A stretch of DNA of 64,000 bases, taken from Cyclobacteriaceae bacterium. Its GTDB lineage: Bacteria; Bacteroidota; Bacteroidia; Cytophagales; Cyclobacteriaceae. Shown in pieces: positions 24,710 to 33,510 of the stretch. The position numbers and the translations under genes were made by a program. The notes beneath the pieces were generated by a model. That model saw only the letters and a list, made by a program, of their open reading frames with translations, ran no database searches and had not been told where the DNA came from. Location: assembly GCA_028284125.1 (NCBI GenBank), contig JANQSI010000016.1:1-64000 (forward strand), read 5' to 3'. The stretch's first letter is position 1. Every line of letters starts with the position of its first letter.

Positions 24710-26057
24710 TGCTTACAGGAATATTTAGACTTATAAAAGTACCCTTCCCTTCTGAAGATTCAATATCGCAATTTCCTTTCATTACTTCCGATCTAAAAAA
24801 AATATTTTGCAATCCGTGGTGAGAAGTATCATCATTGTTTTTCTTGCTAAACCCAACTCCGTCATCTTCAATTGTCAGTTGAACATTATCACCAAAACCA
24901 TTTATTTGAATAAACGCATTTTTTGCCTTCGAATGTTTCAAAATATTGCTTATACCTTCTTGAGCTACACGATAAATGTTGATTTTGTTGTTCATGGATA
25001 CTTCAGGAACGTCATTGGCAGAAAAAGAAAAATTGATCGAACTACTTTTATCCACTTGATCCACTAATCCGTTCAGACAAACATCTAATGGAAAATCATT
25101 GAGCCTTAATGGCAAAAGGCCATCGGTCACTTTTCTCATTTCATCAAGAAACAGATCTATGGAATCGGTTAGTTCCGGACCGACTTCTAATTTTTTGGCA
25201 GTCATTTTCACCACATTCGCCAACTGTCCCACACCGTCATGCAAATCCCTTGCAATCCGTTCTCTTTCATTTTCCTGTCCTTCAATTAAAATGGAAACTC
25301 TTTTGGTTTTCAATTCTTCTTCGATCTTGCGATGCTTCACTCGATCGCTTATGTCCTTAAAAAAAAGGAATTTGCAAGGTTCCTTAAAAAAAACCTCTTT
25401 GATTTCACAATCTCCAAAAATGAGCGTTGATCCTTCTATTTCAAACTCAGAAGGAATTGGTACTTCTCCATTTAAAACCTTGCTAACTGGCTCATAATAG
25501 CTAGCCACCCTCATCTTGACGAATTGATCAATTGGACTATTCACCAGGTTGTCAAATGATGTTCCCAAATAACTTTCCGCTACTTGATTGGTATATTTTA
25601 TTCTGTTATCAAAATCCACCAAAATGATGGAGTGGTCAATCGAGTTGATTATTTCCTGGAAAAGCTCAGAGTTTTCCTTGATTGTTTTTTCTGCCTCAGC
25701 TTTGTATAAGGCGACATCTATATTTGAAAGTAATTCTGCTTCATTAAATGGCTTTACCACATAGCCATAAGGTTGACTGATTTTCGCCTTTTTAAGTGTG
25801 GGTTCGTCAGTTAAAGCGGTAAGGAAAATAATGGGTATATCTATTGTCTCTTTTATTTCCATCGCAGCATCTATTCCATCAGAGCTGCTTTCCATCATGA
25901 TGTCCATGAGGATTAGGTCTGGATTTTGATTGTTGGCTTCCGCCACAGCTTCAGCACCAGAAAATGCAGATATCACGCTATGACTGCCCGATTCAAGTGC
26001 GCGTCGTATATGCTGATTTACAATAAGAGAATCTTCTGCAACTAGAATTTTTCCCAT
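24696..26057 (-). CDS. Hybrid receiver-PAS-histidine kinase (HisKA_3 type)
   Basis: 453 residues in the order receiver (about 1-120, Asp52 in LILMDIMMES), PAS (about 130-245, SIILVDFDNRIKYTNQVAESYLG), dimerisation domain with the phospho-histidine in ERIARDLHDGVGQL, and HATPase (ending GLQNIFFRSEVMKGNCDIESSEGKGTF). No membrane segment, so it is cytosolic. The N-terminal receiver may take phosphate from another kinase, for example the PAS kinase at 26724, and so link the two systems. Followed by its response regulator with a 14-bp overlap. Confidence 0.92.
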   Translation of the reverse strand: MGKILVAEDSLIVNQHIRRALESGSHSVISAFSGAEAVAEANNQNPDLILMDIMMESSSDGIDAAMEIKETIDIPIIFLTALTDEPTLKKAKISQPYGYVVKPFNEAELLSNIDVALYKAEAEKTIKENSELFQEIINSIDHSIILVDFDNRIKYTNQVAESYLGTSFDNLVNSPIDQFVKMRVASYYEPVSKVLNGEVPIPSEFEIEGSTLIFGDCEIKEVFFKEPCKFLFFKDISDRVKHRKIEEELKTKRVSILIEGQENERERIARDLHDGVGQLANVVKMTAKKLEVGPELTDSIDLFLDEMRKVTDGLLPLRLNDFPLDVCLNGLVDQVDKSSSINFSFSANDVPEVSMNNKINIYRVAQEGISNILKHSKAKNAFIQINGFGDNVQLTIEDDGVGFSKKNNDDTSHHGLQNIFFRSEVMKGNCDIESSEGKGTFISLNIPVSNEEN

Positions 26058-26130
26058 AAGTTTACCCTCAAGGCCAGATTACTAATATAACTTTTATATA
26101 GGCTAATTTTTGAGAATTAATAAAAAACCA

Positions 26131-26727
26131 ATGAAGCCGCTGGATATTTTTGTTGTGTCAAAAAACTCCATTCTTCCCAACTATATCTTTCTTTTCTTGA
26201 AAGAGTTTTCAGTGGATTTGAGCTTTAGATTAGCCATTGAGCTAAATAAAAAAGTGGATTTGGTGATAATCGACACTGGAACAATTCCGCCGGAGGAGTC
26301 AATGGAGTACACAGGACATTGCCCTGTGCTTCTTTTTGCCAGAAGCATTAGTCCTTTCTTAATCAGTTATACAAAAAAATATGAGATAAACGGTGTTTTA
26401 TCACTGGACATGGAGCAAGATGGAATCATTCAAACGTTGAATGAATCTACCAAAGGTGATATCTACTTTAACGAAGAAATGATCTCCATCCTCTTTTCTC
26501 CAAAAATGAATGAACTTTCAGAAAAGGTGAATTCGATCACATCAAGAGAGTTAGATATCGTCAAGCTTATGCTGATGGATATGACCAATGAAGAGATCGC
26601 AAAGCATCTTAAGCTGAGCGTCAGAACGGTCAATGCACACAAGGGTAATATCATGCGAAAAATTGGTGCAAAAACTACCTCTGGAATGATAAAGATGATT
26701 TTGGATTACTCGCCTTACTTGATTTAA
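26131..26727 (+). CDS. LuxR-type regulator with degenerate receiver
   Basis: The ATG at 26131 is taken; a TTG at 26110 would add seven residues. The 198-residue protein has a receiver-like N-terminal domain in which the acidic pocket is replaced (IFVVSKNS instead of VVDD-type) while an Asp in VIIDTGTI remains; the conserved Lys is also missing. The C-terminal helix-turn-helix is intact (ITSRELDIVKLMLMDMTNEEIAKHLKLSVRTVNAHK). Such proteins often work without phosphorylation. It is divergent from the kinase at 24696 and convergent, overlapping 4 bp, with the kinase at 26724. Confidence 0.82.
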   Translation: MKPLDIFVVSKNSILPNYIFLFLKEFSVDLSFRLAIELNKKVDLVIIDTGTIPPEESMEYTGHCPVLLFARSISPFLISYTKKYEINGVLSLDMEQDGIIQTLNESTKGDIYFNEEMISILFSPKMNELSEKVNSITSRELDIVKLMLMDMTNEEIAKHLKLSVRTVNAHKGNIMRKIGAKTTSGMIKMILDYSPYLI

Positions 26728-29618
26728 AAACGAATTTGAAATCCGTTTTTCTCACTCAAAGTCAACTCTCCATTTAATTGCTTAGTGAATGTTTTAATCA
26801 ATGACATTCCAAGTCCGCTCGACTTGTTCTTGAGAATATCTGATGGTACAACTACCCCATCGTTCAATACTGAGAGATAGTTAAGTTTTCTTTTTTTCTT
26901 GAAAATGATATGGACATTTCCTTTCTTCTTTTTCTTGAAGCTGTGCTTAAAGGCGTTCGATACAAGTTCGCTCACTATTAATCCAAAGAGAAGAACCTTA
27001 TCGACATCAAAGACTTTGTCATCTGCATCTACAATGATTTCCGTGTTCTCAGATCCGAGTAAGATTCTCAGTTCCCGAGCGATGTGATTCAAGTAATCCG
27101 AGATATTGATTTCTGAAACGTTATAAAACTTATACAACTGATCATGAATCACCGCCATAGATTTGATGCGATCATTGATCTCAGTAAATAGTTTCTTAGC
27201 CTTTTTGTCTCGAACATCATATGATTTTAATGCGAGTATGGAAGAAACTAACTGCATGTTATTCTTAACCCTGTGATGCACTTCTTTGAGTAGCACATTC
27301 TTTTCTTCTAGTGAAGTCTCCAATTCAACTTGCAAGGTTTTATCCCTTGTGTTGTCATATAGTACTCCGATGAGTCTGTTGATTTTTGAATTCGCATCGC
27401 GGATGATTCGGGTATACGTTCTTACGTACTTTATCTTATCGTTTATCAGTAATCTTAAGTCCGCCTCAATGAACCGCGAACCTTCTTCGATTTTTTTAAC
27501 CCAATCCTTAACGATGTATCTATCCTCCTTGACTACATATTGAGAGATTTCTCGTGCGTTAAGCAAAGGTGCTTGGGCAGTCTCAAATATCTCGTGCATC
27601 TGTTTATCCCAAAACACTTCTTTGTTATCCACAGAGTATTCCCAAACTCCAATTTCCGCCAATTCAGTTGCCAGTAGAATCCTGTCCGATAATCTCCGGA
27701 TCTTATCTTCCGCTACCTTCTGCTCGGAAATATCCTGACAGGTTCCAATCATTTTGCTGAATACACCATTTTCATCCTTTTTCACAGTACCTCGAGCAGA
27801 GATCCATCTTGTAGAATTGTTTTTCTTATGGTGAATTCGATAGATGTGAAAAAAATCTTCACCATTATATTTTGAATTACCAAGCTTATTCCTGAATTCC
27901 TCTTTGTCACTGATGTGGAGCATATCCTCCATATTTCGCAAGTCTTTATCTCTTGTAGAAATTCCCAACATAGCTCGCACCTCAGGGCTTGGATAAAACT
28001 TGTAGTTAATCAAATCAACCTCGTAATTCCCAATACGAGATATTCGTTGAGCTTCTAGAAGGTTTTGACGATTTTCAACAAGTTCTCTTTCCGTTTTCTT
28101 TAATTCGGTGACGTCAACCATTCCAGCTAGAGAACGTTCAAAGTTTCCGTCCTCATCGTATTCTGATGTTGCGGAAAGTAATACGTCCAAAACTTCTCCA
28201 GACTTGGTCTTGAATTGATAGGGAACGTTCTTTGAGTAACCTTTTTTGAAAAAATCCTTGACTTTTTTTAGCGCTTCTTTCTTTGTTTCTTCCGTCAAAA
28301 AATCAATGGTTTTACGACCAATAACTTCCTTTCTGTCGTAACCCATTTTTTCCAACCAGAAATCGCTGACACTCATGATTTCAGCTTTGGAATTAATAGA
28401 GTGCATCATCACAGGAGCTCGATTGTAGATATTCCGATACTTCTTCAGTGATTTTTCCAGTGCTATTTCAATTTCCTTTCTCGTGTTGATGTTCTGCCAA
28501 GAGATCACCGCGCCATAAGGTCTTTTGAGTTGAGTGACTTTAAGATTATACCATTTGTTATCTGCGAGTTTGGTTTCGTAATCAAAAAAAGTGGCTGATC
28601 TATTTAATACTTTTTCAAAACCGGATTTGATTAACTCTTTCTCTTCAAAAAAGTCTACGAACGAAAATACATTACCGCCAACCCTAACATCGGTGTATGG
28701 GGATTTCTTTAGGTAGATCTCAAGACGCTTGTTCACACTGATTATAATCCCATCTTTATCGACAACAAGAATCGCATCCTCTAGAGAGTTTAGAATCTCC
28801 TGTTTCAGTGCTTCACTTTCCTTAAGCTTTTGTGAAATCAGTTTCTGCCGTGATATATCGACCATCAGTCCCTTGAGAGTGACAGAAATGCCATCTTCAA
28901 CAAAAACATCAATTATATCTTTAATCCAGAGATACTCTCCATTCTTTTTTCTAAACTGATATTCAAACTCATGACTTTTGCCTTTTTCGACTTGGCTCTT
29001 GTGAAACGAAACCACCCATTCTTTATCATCCGGATGAATCTTATCTTCCCAAAAACCTTTTACTGATCGTTCTTCCACTGTGTACCCTAGCATCTTTTTG
29101 ACTCGCGGACCAACGAAAACCATCCGATCTTCTTTTAAGGACCATTCCCAAAAAACGGCATCTACTGTTTCGCTTAGCTGCTTCTTTTGTACCAATTGAT
29201 CCGAATATCTTTTTTCCAGCTCAACTTTATCAGTGATATCAATAAAGCTTAAGATTCCTCCGCATAAATCCCCAACAGAATTGAATAAAGGAGATGCATC
29301 ACCAGAAATCCAAACAACTTTTTTATCAACTTCAATTCCGCTAATAAAATTCTTTACGGTCTTTTGAGTCTTCATTGCAATTGATAAGGGAAGGTCTTCT
29401 TCCTTGAAAGGCTCTCCTCTTTCATTTAGCTGTTTAAGGTCGAAGTTGCTGAAATTTTTTCCTTCAAGCTCGTCCCTTTCCAACTCCAAAATTTGAATAC
29501 ACTTTTGGTTCGCAAACGTGATAATTCCATTGGAATCCACCTGGACGATACCCATAGGAATTTGATCAAGTACTTCGCCAAGGGAAGTGCTATATTCTGA
29601 AAATACGGTAGTATTCAA
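26724..29618 (-). CDS. Cytosolic multi-PAS histidine kinase (HisKA_2 type)
   Basis: 964 residues. Six PAS domains follow one another (starting near residues 10, 145, 270, 395, 520 and 645, several with PAC tails such as RTDKV or ISRQK-like ends). Then comes a HisKA_2 dimerisation domain with the phospho-histidine in LLKEVHHRVKNNMQLVSSIL, and an HATPase with the N box LIVSELVSNAFKHSF. No membrane helix and no receiver. The frame starts with TTG at 29618; the next Met is at residue 22. It probably senses a soluble ligand or redox state. The likely partner is the hybrid kinase or one of the regulators next to it. Confidence 0.9.
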   Translation of the reverse strand: MNTTVFSEYSTSLGEVLDQIPMGIVQVDSNGIITFANQKCIQILELERDELEGKNFSNFDLKQLNERGEPFKEEDLPLSIAMKTQKTVKNFISGIEVDKKVVWISGDASPLFNSVGDLCGGILSFIDITDKVELEKRYSDQLVQKKQLSETVDAVFWEWSLKEDRMVFVGPRVKKMLGYTVEERSVKGFWEDKIHPDDKEWVVSFHKSQVEKGKSHEFEYQFRKKNGEYLWIKDIIDVFVEDGISVTLKGLMVDISRQKLISQKLKESEALKQEILNSLEDAILVVDKDGIIISVNKRLEIYLKKSPYTDVRVGGNVFSFVDFFEEKELIKSGFEKVLNRSATFFDYETKLADNKWYNLKVTQLKRPYGAVISWQNINTRKEIEIALEKSLKKYRNIYNRAPVMMHSINSKAEIMSVSDFWLEKMGYDRKEVIGRKTIDFLTEETKKEALKKVKDFFKKGYSKNVPYQFKTKSGEVLDVLLSATSEYDEDGNFERSLAGMVDVTELKKTERELVENRQNLLEAQRISRIGNYEVDLINYKFYPSPEVRAMLGISTRDKDLRNMEDMLHISDKEEFRNKLGNSKYNGEDFFHIYRIHHKKNNSTRWISARGTVKKDENGVFSKMIGTCQDISEQKVAEDKIRRLSDRILLATELAEIGVWEYSVDNKEVFWDKQMHEIFETAQAPLLNAREISQYVVKEDRYIVKDWVKKIEEGSRFIEADLRLLINDKIKYVRTYTRIIRDANSKINRLIGVLYDNTRDKTLQVELETSLEEKNVLLKEVHHRVKNNMQLVSSILALKSYDVRDKKAKKLFTEINDRIKSMAVIHDQLYKFYNVSEINISDYLNHIARELRILLGSENTEIIVDADDKVFDVDKVLLFGLIVSELVSNAFKHSFKKKKKGNVHIIFKKKRKLNYLSVLNDGVVVPSDILKNKSSGLGMSLIKTFTKQLNGELTLSEKNGFQIRF

Positions 29619-29760
29619 AGTGGTTATATTAAGGAGAACCTTATAAAGTTAACTCCATTTGTCTTCTTTCTGTTTACCACTAATCCAATTTTACAAGTTC
29701 CCACCAAGATCGTCTAGGCATTTTACCCAATTTGATTTTGAAGTAATCCCGCACTTTTTC

Positions 29761-29780
29761 ATTCGTTCTAATTCGTTCAA
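29761..29780. promoter_or_regulatory. Direct repeat ATTCGTTC, period 10 bp
   Basis: ATTCGTTC at 29761-29768 and again at 29771-29778, about 40 bp before the start of the SiaC-like gene and in the spacer divergent to the PAS kinase. One-turn direct repeats are typical of regulator binding sites, but the protein is not known. Confidence 0.3.
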
Positions 29781-29816
29781 TTTGTAACGTAATCATTCAA
29801 CTACCAGCTAAGGAAA

Positions 29817-30200
29817 ATGAGAAAGTCGGAACTTAAAATTGCATCTACCCCAATCACACCTTTTTTTCACTTTGATCGAAGATCAGGCATGATAGAATTT
29901 AGGGGGAGATCACTTCCGAGCTCTCCACAAAAATTTTACTATCCGATACTGGATGAAATTGACATGGCATTTAAAAAAGGGGTGAACACACTAACTGCGA
30001 ATTTCGCTCTGGAATATTTTAACACTAGCAGTTCCAAATGCCTATTCAATATTTTGAAAAAATTAGTTTCATATAAGCAAGATGGCGGAAATGTAGTCAT
30101 CAATTGGTTTTATGAAGAATGTGATGACGACATGAAAGAGACGGGTCAAGATTACGAGAAAATGTTGGGCGTTTCTTTTAACCACATACAATTGAATTGA
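29817..30200 (+). CDS. SiaC-family regulatory phosphoprotein (DUF1987)
   Basis: 127 residues, full family length. The match is to DUF1987/SiaC: SELKIASTPITPFFHFD, MIEFRGRSLPSSPQKFYYPILDEI, and the phosphorylation region LEYFNTSSSKCL around Thr70-Ser73. In Pseudomonas SiaC is phosphorylated by SiaB, dephosphorylated by SiaA and controls biofilm through a diguanylate cyclase. None of these partners is seen here; the divergent neighbour is the multi-PAS kinase. So a kinase of another kind may serve it, or the partners lie elsewhere. Confidence 0.85.
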   Translation: MRKSELKIASTPITPFFHFDRRSGMIEFRGRSLPSSPQKFYYPILDEIDMAFKKGVNTLTANFALEYFNTSSSKCLFNILKKLVSYKQDGGNVVINWFYEECDDDMKETGQDYEKMLGVSFNHIQLN

Positions 30201-30243
30201 AGAAATCTACTGCTGTCAAGAACAGCGTGTGATTAGGGTGATT

Positions 30244-30273
30244 AGGTACCTCGTGGCGGGGTACCTTTTTTTA
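30244..30273 (+). terminator. Rho-independent terminator
   Basis: The stem AGGTACC/GGTACCT (30244-30250 with 30260-30266) with a 9-nt loop and seven T, 44 bp after the SiaC-like gene. Confidence 0.85.
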
Positions 30274-30307
30274 TATCTATCAATAGTGTTCTAATACACT
30301 TCCATTA

Positions 30308-30331
30308 ATGTTCGAATACGAACATTTTTTC
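30308..30331 (+). terminator. Second hairpin with T run, or operator
   Basis: ATGTTCG/CGAACAT (30308-30314 with 30319-30325), a perfect 7-bp palindrome with a 4-nt loop followed by T. It stands 83 bp before the GTG of the next gene, so it may be a second terminator or a regulator site for that gene. Confidence 0.45.
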
Positions 30332-30407
30332 TCAAAATTCTATCACTAAGTAACTAATAGTCAGATAAATACGAGGTTATGGCACAGAGTTTGTCATAAT
30401 ATTAGGC

Positions 30408-30650
30408 GTGTCAGTTAACCGAACACCTATATCACGAACGCGGACGCTACTCATCATTTTGGGTATCGTCCTTGCATTCCTTTTAACATTGAATGCCAGT
30501 TCATTATTTACCGCAGACAATTCTATACCTACCCCGAATGAGGATGTGAAAGAAGATGTTAGTGTGCCAGATAGTCTGACAGGAAAAATTGAAATGGGTG
30601 GTATAGGATTGGTTCACTTTTTAATAGAAAAATTCGCAACTTTAAAGTAA
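30408..30650 (+). CDS. Small single-helix membrane protein upstream of PspC
   Basis: 80 residues starting with GTG: a basic N-terminus, one membrane helix (LLIILGIVLAFLLTLNASSLF, about 14-34), and an acidic periplasmic stretch (PNEDVKEDVSVPD). No family is recognised. It lies 6 bp before the PspC gene, so both are probably made together in response to envelope stress, by analogy with PspC families. Confidence 0.6.
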   Translation: MSVNRTPISRTRTLLIILGIVLAFLLTLNASSLFTADNSIPTPNEDVKEDVSVPDSLTGKIEMGGIGLVHFLIEKFATLK

Positions 30651-30656
30651 AGAATT

Positions 30657-30848
30657 ATGGCAATGGCAAAAAGACTGGTTAGATCCCAAGACAAAGTTTT
30701 AGGTGGAGTATGCGGCGGTATCGCTGAATACTTAGGTCTGGATATTACACTGGTTAGAGCCGGATACCTCGTTCTTTCAATTCTAAGTGCGGCCTTCCCG
30801 GGAGTTTTAGTTTACCTGATTCTTTGGATCATTATGCCTGAAAGGTGA
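30657..30848 (+). CDS. PspC domain protein
   Basis: 63 residues, a bare PspC domain: KRLVRSQDKVLGGVCGGIAEYLG, then one or two membrane helices (YLVLSILSAAFPGVLVYLILWIIMP). The family belongs to phage-shock and envelope-stress responses, where PspC senses membrane damage. Full-length single-domain members of this size are common in Bacteroidota. No PspA or PspB is nearby. The stop is 1 bp from the convergent gene at 30850. Confidence 0.92.
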   Translation: MAMAKRLVRSQDKVLGGVCGGIAEYLGLDITLVRAGYLVLSILSAAFPGVLVYLILWIIMPER

Positions 30849-30849
30849 T

Positions 30850-31992
30850 TCAGGTTTTATGAAAAAAGTTTAGCCAACGATCCGGAATATTCCCAGCCTG
30901 AGCATCTTCATAATCTTTATAGCTACAAGCAATCATTCTACTTCGATTGAACATTCCTTCATTCTCAAGGTTCGGAACCTCCATCCACCATTTTTCAGAT
31001 TTCTTGCTTTTATAAAATCTTATGGATTCAGGATCTCCTCCTAAATGAACTTCATACATCAGGTAGTCATTGGAAATGAAATTCTTATCTCCTTTTCTGT
31101 GATAAAAGCCCTCGATGAAGTACCAGATCATTGTTGCAAGCACGAAGGCACTTTTTTTATCTGACGACTCAAGAGAAGCGTCATAATTATACATTCCAAT
31201 TGAACTCAATTTTTCATTTTGTCCCGCATACCAACATAATTGACAAGCCTCTTCACCAGTCAATCCATATGGTTTAGAATCCAAGGCTGCAGGTGCATAT
31301 GCAGATTGTAATGCAGAAAGATCAAACGAGAGCATATCTGCATCTCGCACGAAAGGTTCTATTTCTTGAATATTTTCCTTTAGCGTTCCAAGCCTCGTTG
31401 CTTCGAAAGACAATCGTTCAATCAGCTCAAGATCTTTTTGATTGGTGAGATAACTCTGATGTGCGAGATGGGAATAATTGAATAAGTAGTTAGGATTGTG
31501 GCCAAAGATTTTATTCAAATAAGATTTCTCAGGAATTCCCTCATCTTCCAAATCTATGCTCTGATCAATGTTCAACATCGAAATCAATTTGCCTCCACTT
31601 TCGTAAGCATAAAATTGACCAAGAACCAAATCATGACTTCCACCGAACAGTAGTGGAATGATTCCTTTATCCATCAAATAAGCACAGACTTCCTTTAGAC
31701 GGAGATAGGTATCTTCCAGCTTTGGACCGTTCCTGAAGTTTCCTAAATCTATGATTCCATAGTCACCGAATCCCTTTCTCAATGAGTAAAGTTGACTTCT
31801 GACCTCATCTGCAGATTCTCCACTTGCTTCTTGATTTTGACTACCTCGGTACTCGACCAATCCAATCAATGCAATATCCAGGCCTTCATGATCAGGCATT
31901 TTCCCGTCATTAATGTAAATCGAAGATTGGAATGAAGATGCGGAAGTATCCTTATCAACAGAGGTGGAATCAAAGAACATTTTAAGATCCAT
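30850..31992 (-). CDS. Arginase/formimidoylglutamase-fold protein with degraded metal site
   Basis: 380 residues with the arginase-family core. GGSHD at 117-121 is kept. The second metal motif, normally DAHxD, reads DQSID (143-147) and has lost its histidine; the third, normally SxDxDxxDP, reads SFDLSALQS with the second Asp replaced by Ser226. Two manganese ions are therefore unlikely to be held in the usual way. The family in Bacteroidota is often named formimidoylglutamase, but from these residues hydrolysis of formiminoglutamate is doubtful. It has no signal peptide. It lies downstream of nqrF, separated by a terminator. Confidence 0.8.
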   Translation of the reverse strand: MDLKMFFDSTSVDKDTSASSFQSSIYINDGKMPDHEGLDIALIGLVEYRGSQNQEASGESADEVRSQLYSLRKGFGDYGIIDLGNFRNGPKLEDTYLRLKEVCAYLMDKGIIPLLFGGSHDLVLGQFYAYESGGKLISMLNIDQSIDLEDEGIPEKSYLNKIFGHNPNYLFNYSHLAHQSYLTNQKDLELIERLSFEATRLGTLKENIQEIEPFVRDADMLSFDLSALQSAYAPAALDSKPYGLTGEEACQLCWYAGQNEKLSSIGMYNYDASLESSDKKSAFVLATMIWYFIEGFYHRKGDKNFISNDYLMYEVHLGGDPESIRFYKSKKSEKWWMEVPNLENEGMFNRSRMIACSYKDYEDAQAGNIPDRWLNFFHKT

Positions 31993-32030
31993 GCCTCTAA
32001 ATTAATTGAGATTAATCAATGTCGATAAAT

Positions 32031-32063
32031 AAAAAAGCCGTCCCAATAAAGTATAAGGACGGC
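32031..32063 (-). terminator. Rho-independent terminator of nqrF
   Basis: GCCGTCC/GGACGGC (32037-32043 with 32057-32063), followed on the minus strand by six T, 23 bp after the nqrF stop. Confidence 0.85.
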
Positions 32064-32085
32064 ATGATTTCTCTTTAATTAAGGA

Positions 32086-33384
32086 TTAACCTCCAAAGTC
32101 GTCGAATCGAATGTTTTCGTCTGGAATTCCATAATCCTCGCCCATTTTTTGAACAGCCTGGTTCATCAATGGTGGACCACAGAAATAAAGCTCAATATCT
32201 TCCGGCGAATCATGTTTGCTCAGGTAATTATCAATTACTGCCTGGTGAACGAACCCAAGGAAACCATCTCCTTCCGGGTCATCCATGTCTTTCTTCGTCT
32301 TCCAATTATCTTCTTCTAGTGGTTCAGAAAGAACTATGTAAAATTTGAAGTTTGGAAAGTTTTTCTCGAGCTCATAAAAGTGCTCTAAATAGAATAGCTC
32401 ACGTTTGGATCTTCCACCATACCAGTAGGTAACTTTCCTTCCGGTCTTTAATGTTTTGAACAGATGATAAAGATGTGAACGCATTGGTGCCATTCCAGCT
32501 CCTCCACCCACATAAAGCATTTCCGCATCTGATGGGTTAATGAAGAATTCTCCATAGGGTCCAGAAATCGTAACCTTGTCTCCTTCCTTTAAACCAAAAA
32601 TATAAGAAGAAGCGATCCCTGGATTTACATCCATCCAGCCATTCTTTGCTCGATCCCACGGTGGAGTAGCGATCCTCACGTTGAGCATGATTTCTCGTCC
32701 TTCTGCTGGATAAGAAGCCATCGAATATGCACGTTCGATCGTCTCATCGTTCTTCATTTTCAAATCCCACAACTGGAACTTATCCCACTCCATTTGGAAT
32801 TTATTTGGATCGTCATGCTCATCCGGGTGAGCAGTAATGTCCATGTCTTTGAAATCAACTTCACATTTTGGAACTTCAATCTGAATGTATCCTCCAGCTT
32901 GATAGTCCATTTCCTCAGGAATCTCCACAACGAATTCTTTAATGAAAGAAGCTACGTTGTAGTTTCTAACAACAGTGGCTTCCCATTTCTTGATCCCAAA
33001 AATTTCCTCAGGGATCTCAATGTTCATGTCATTTCTAACCTTCACCTGACAAGCCAACCGCACATTACTTTTTTGCTCTGTTCGGCTCAAGTGTCCAACT
33101 TCTGTAGGAAGCACTTCTCCTCCTCCTTCTATGACCGTACACTTACACATCGCGCAGGTACCACCACCACCACATGCGGAAGGAAGAAATACACTTTGCG
33201 TAGAAAGTGTTGATAACAGGGTTGATCCAGCGGTAGTAACAATTGGATTATCAGAATCACCATTCACGGTAATGTTCACGGGTCCTGATTGAACCAATTT
33301 CGACTGAGCCAAAAGAAGAACTAATACTAATAGTAGTATTAAAATGGTGAAAGCGATAATAGAAATAATGACAATTGAGGACAT
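32086..33384 (-). CDS. nqrF: Na+-translocating NADH:quinone reductase subunit F
   Basis: 432 residues. One N-terminal membrane helix (4-27), a 2Fe-2S ferredoxin domain with ligands Cys71, Cys77, Cys80 and Cys112, an FAD domain (RAYSMASYP) and an NADH-binding domain (YVGGGAGMAPMRSH, ending FDDFGG). The subunit takes electrons from NADH and passes them into the sodium-pumping complex. Unusually, nqrA-E are not beside it: upstream is accD, downstream a terminator. The other subunits must be elsewhere or outside the window. Marine Bacteroidota commonly use this pump. Confidence 0.95.
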   Translation of the reverse strand: MSSIVIISIIAFTILILLLVLVLLLAQSKLVQSGPVNITVNGDSDNPIVTTAGSTLLSTLSTQSVFLPSACGGGGTCAMCKCTVIEGGGEVLPTEVGHLSRTEQKSNVRLACQVKVRNDMNIEIPEEIFGIKKWEATVVRNYNVASFIKEFVVEIPEEMDYQAGGYIQIEVPKCEVDFKDMDITAHPDEHDDPNKFQMEWDKFQLWDLKMKNDETIERAYSMASYPAEGREIMLNVRIATPPWDRAKNGWMDVNPGIASSYIFGLKEGDKVTISGPYGEFFINPSDAEMLYVGGGAGMAPMRSHLYHLFKTLKTGRKVTYWYGGRSKRELFYLEHFYELEKNFPNFKFYIVLSEPLEEDNWKTKKDMDDPEGDGFLGFVHQAVIDNYLSKHDSPEDIELYFCGPPLMNQAVQKMGEDYGIPDENIRFDDFGG

Positions 33385-33510
33385 GGGCCTATACTCTTAC
33401 TTTTCTTAAGAATTTTGAGCAAATATAGTGGAATAACCACATCGATTATTGCATCTATATTGCTTTTTGAATAACATATTGTACAACCTCAGAAGTTCAG
33501 AAATGTTGGC

